Assembly (NCBI GenBank): GCA_009746045.1
Contig: RPFO01000156.1
Location: 3,253,762-3,276,261, forward strand
Direction: 5' to 3'
From: Mesostigma viride
Taxonomy: Eukaryota; Streptophyta; Mesostigmatophyceae; Mesostigmatales; Mesostigmataceae
Length of the DNA stretch: 22,500 nucleotides
The translations under genes and the position numbers were made by a program. The notes beneath the pieces are model-generated. The model was not told the origin of the DNA and made no database searches. It saw only the letters and a program-made list of their open reading frames with translations. Every line of letters starts with the position of its first letter. The stretch's first letter is position 1. Positions 9,983 to 22,500 of this stretch are shown here, piece by piece.

Positions 9983-22500
<12,518 letters not shown>

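Overview
This is eukaryotic nuclear DNA. GC-rich coding segments, short introns-and-exons architecture, decayed non-LTR retrotransposons and very abundant simple repeats suggest a green alga of the Chlamydomonas/Haematococcus type. That placement is an inference from texture, not proof. There is no bacterial operon, rRNA, tRNA or CRISPR array that I can support.

Left part (about 840-9000): a graveyard of mobile elements. A plus-strand LINE (844 to about 4300) keeps a recognisable endonuclease, reverse transcriptase and C-terminal region but needs at least five frame changes. It runs into a TAAG microsatellite. On the other side of the microsatellite a minus-strand LINE 3' remnant (about 4613-5790) faces it tail to tail. 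Next comes a plus-strand LINE ORF1-like pseudogene (about 5840-7794). It is split by a 1.35 kb element with perfect TTAA target duplications and CCCTTAG... terminal inverted repeats, the signature of a piggyBac-superfamily transposon. Removing the element and one TTAA rejoins the two halves in the same frame. A second minus-strand LINE remnant (about 8060-8921) again faces the preceding one tail to tail.

Right part (9983-22500): one large minus-strand gene, entering from beyond the right edge. I reconstruct up to nine exons whose splice phases agree. The product resembles SANBR/KIAA1841 (DUF3342-type BTB) proteins: a divergent BTB fold, a Cys/His-rich region, a long acidic low-complexity region, and a C-terminal helix after an acidic Q-E-D-D motif. 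Nearly all the sequence between exons is repeats. Every intron I can define carries its own array: 46-bp units, 52-bp units, a 12-bp-based higher-order repeat, GAT/CTG triplets, CCTGT pentamers, a 60-bp duplication, and about 333 uninterrupted copies of AGGC (CCTG on the transcribed strand) in the last intron.

The most interesting points are the intron-by-intron satellite load of a conserved gene, the 1.3 kb pure intronic CCTG-type tract, and the nested piggyBac-like insertion. The very long open frames crossing the arrays are artefacts of repeat periodicity, not genes.
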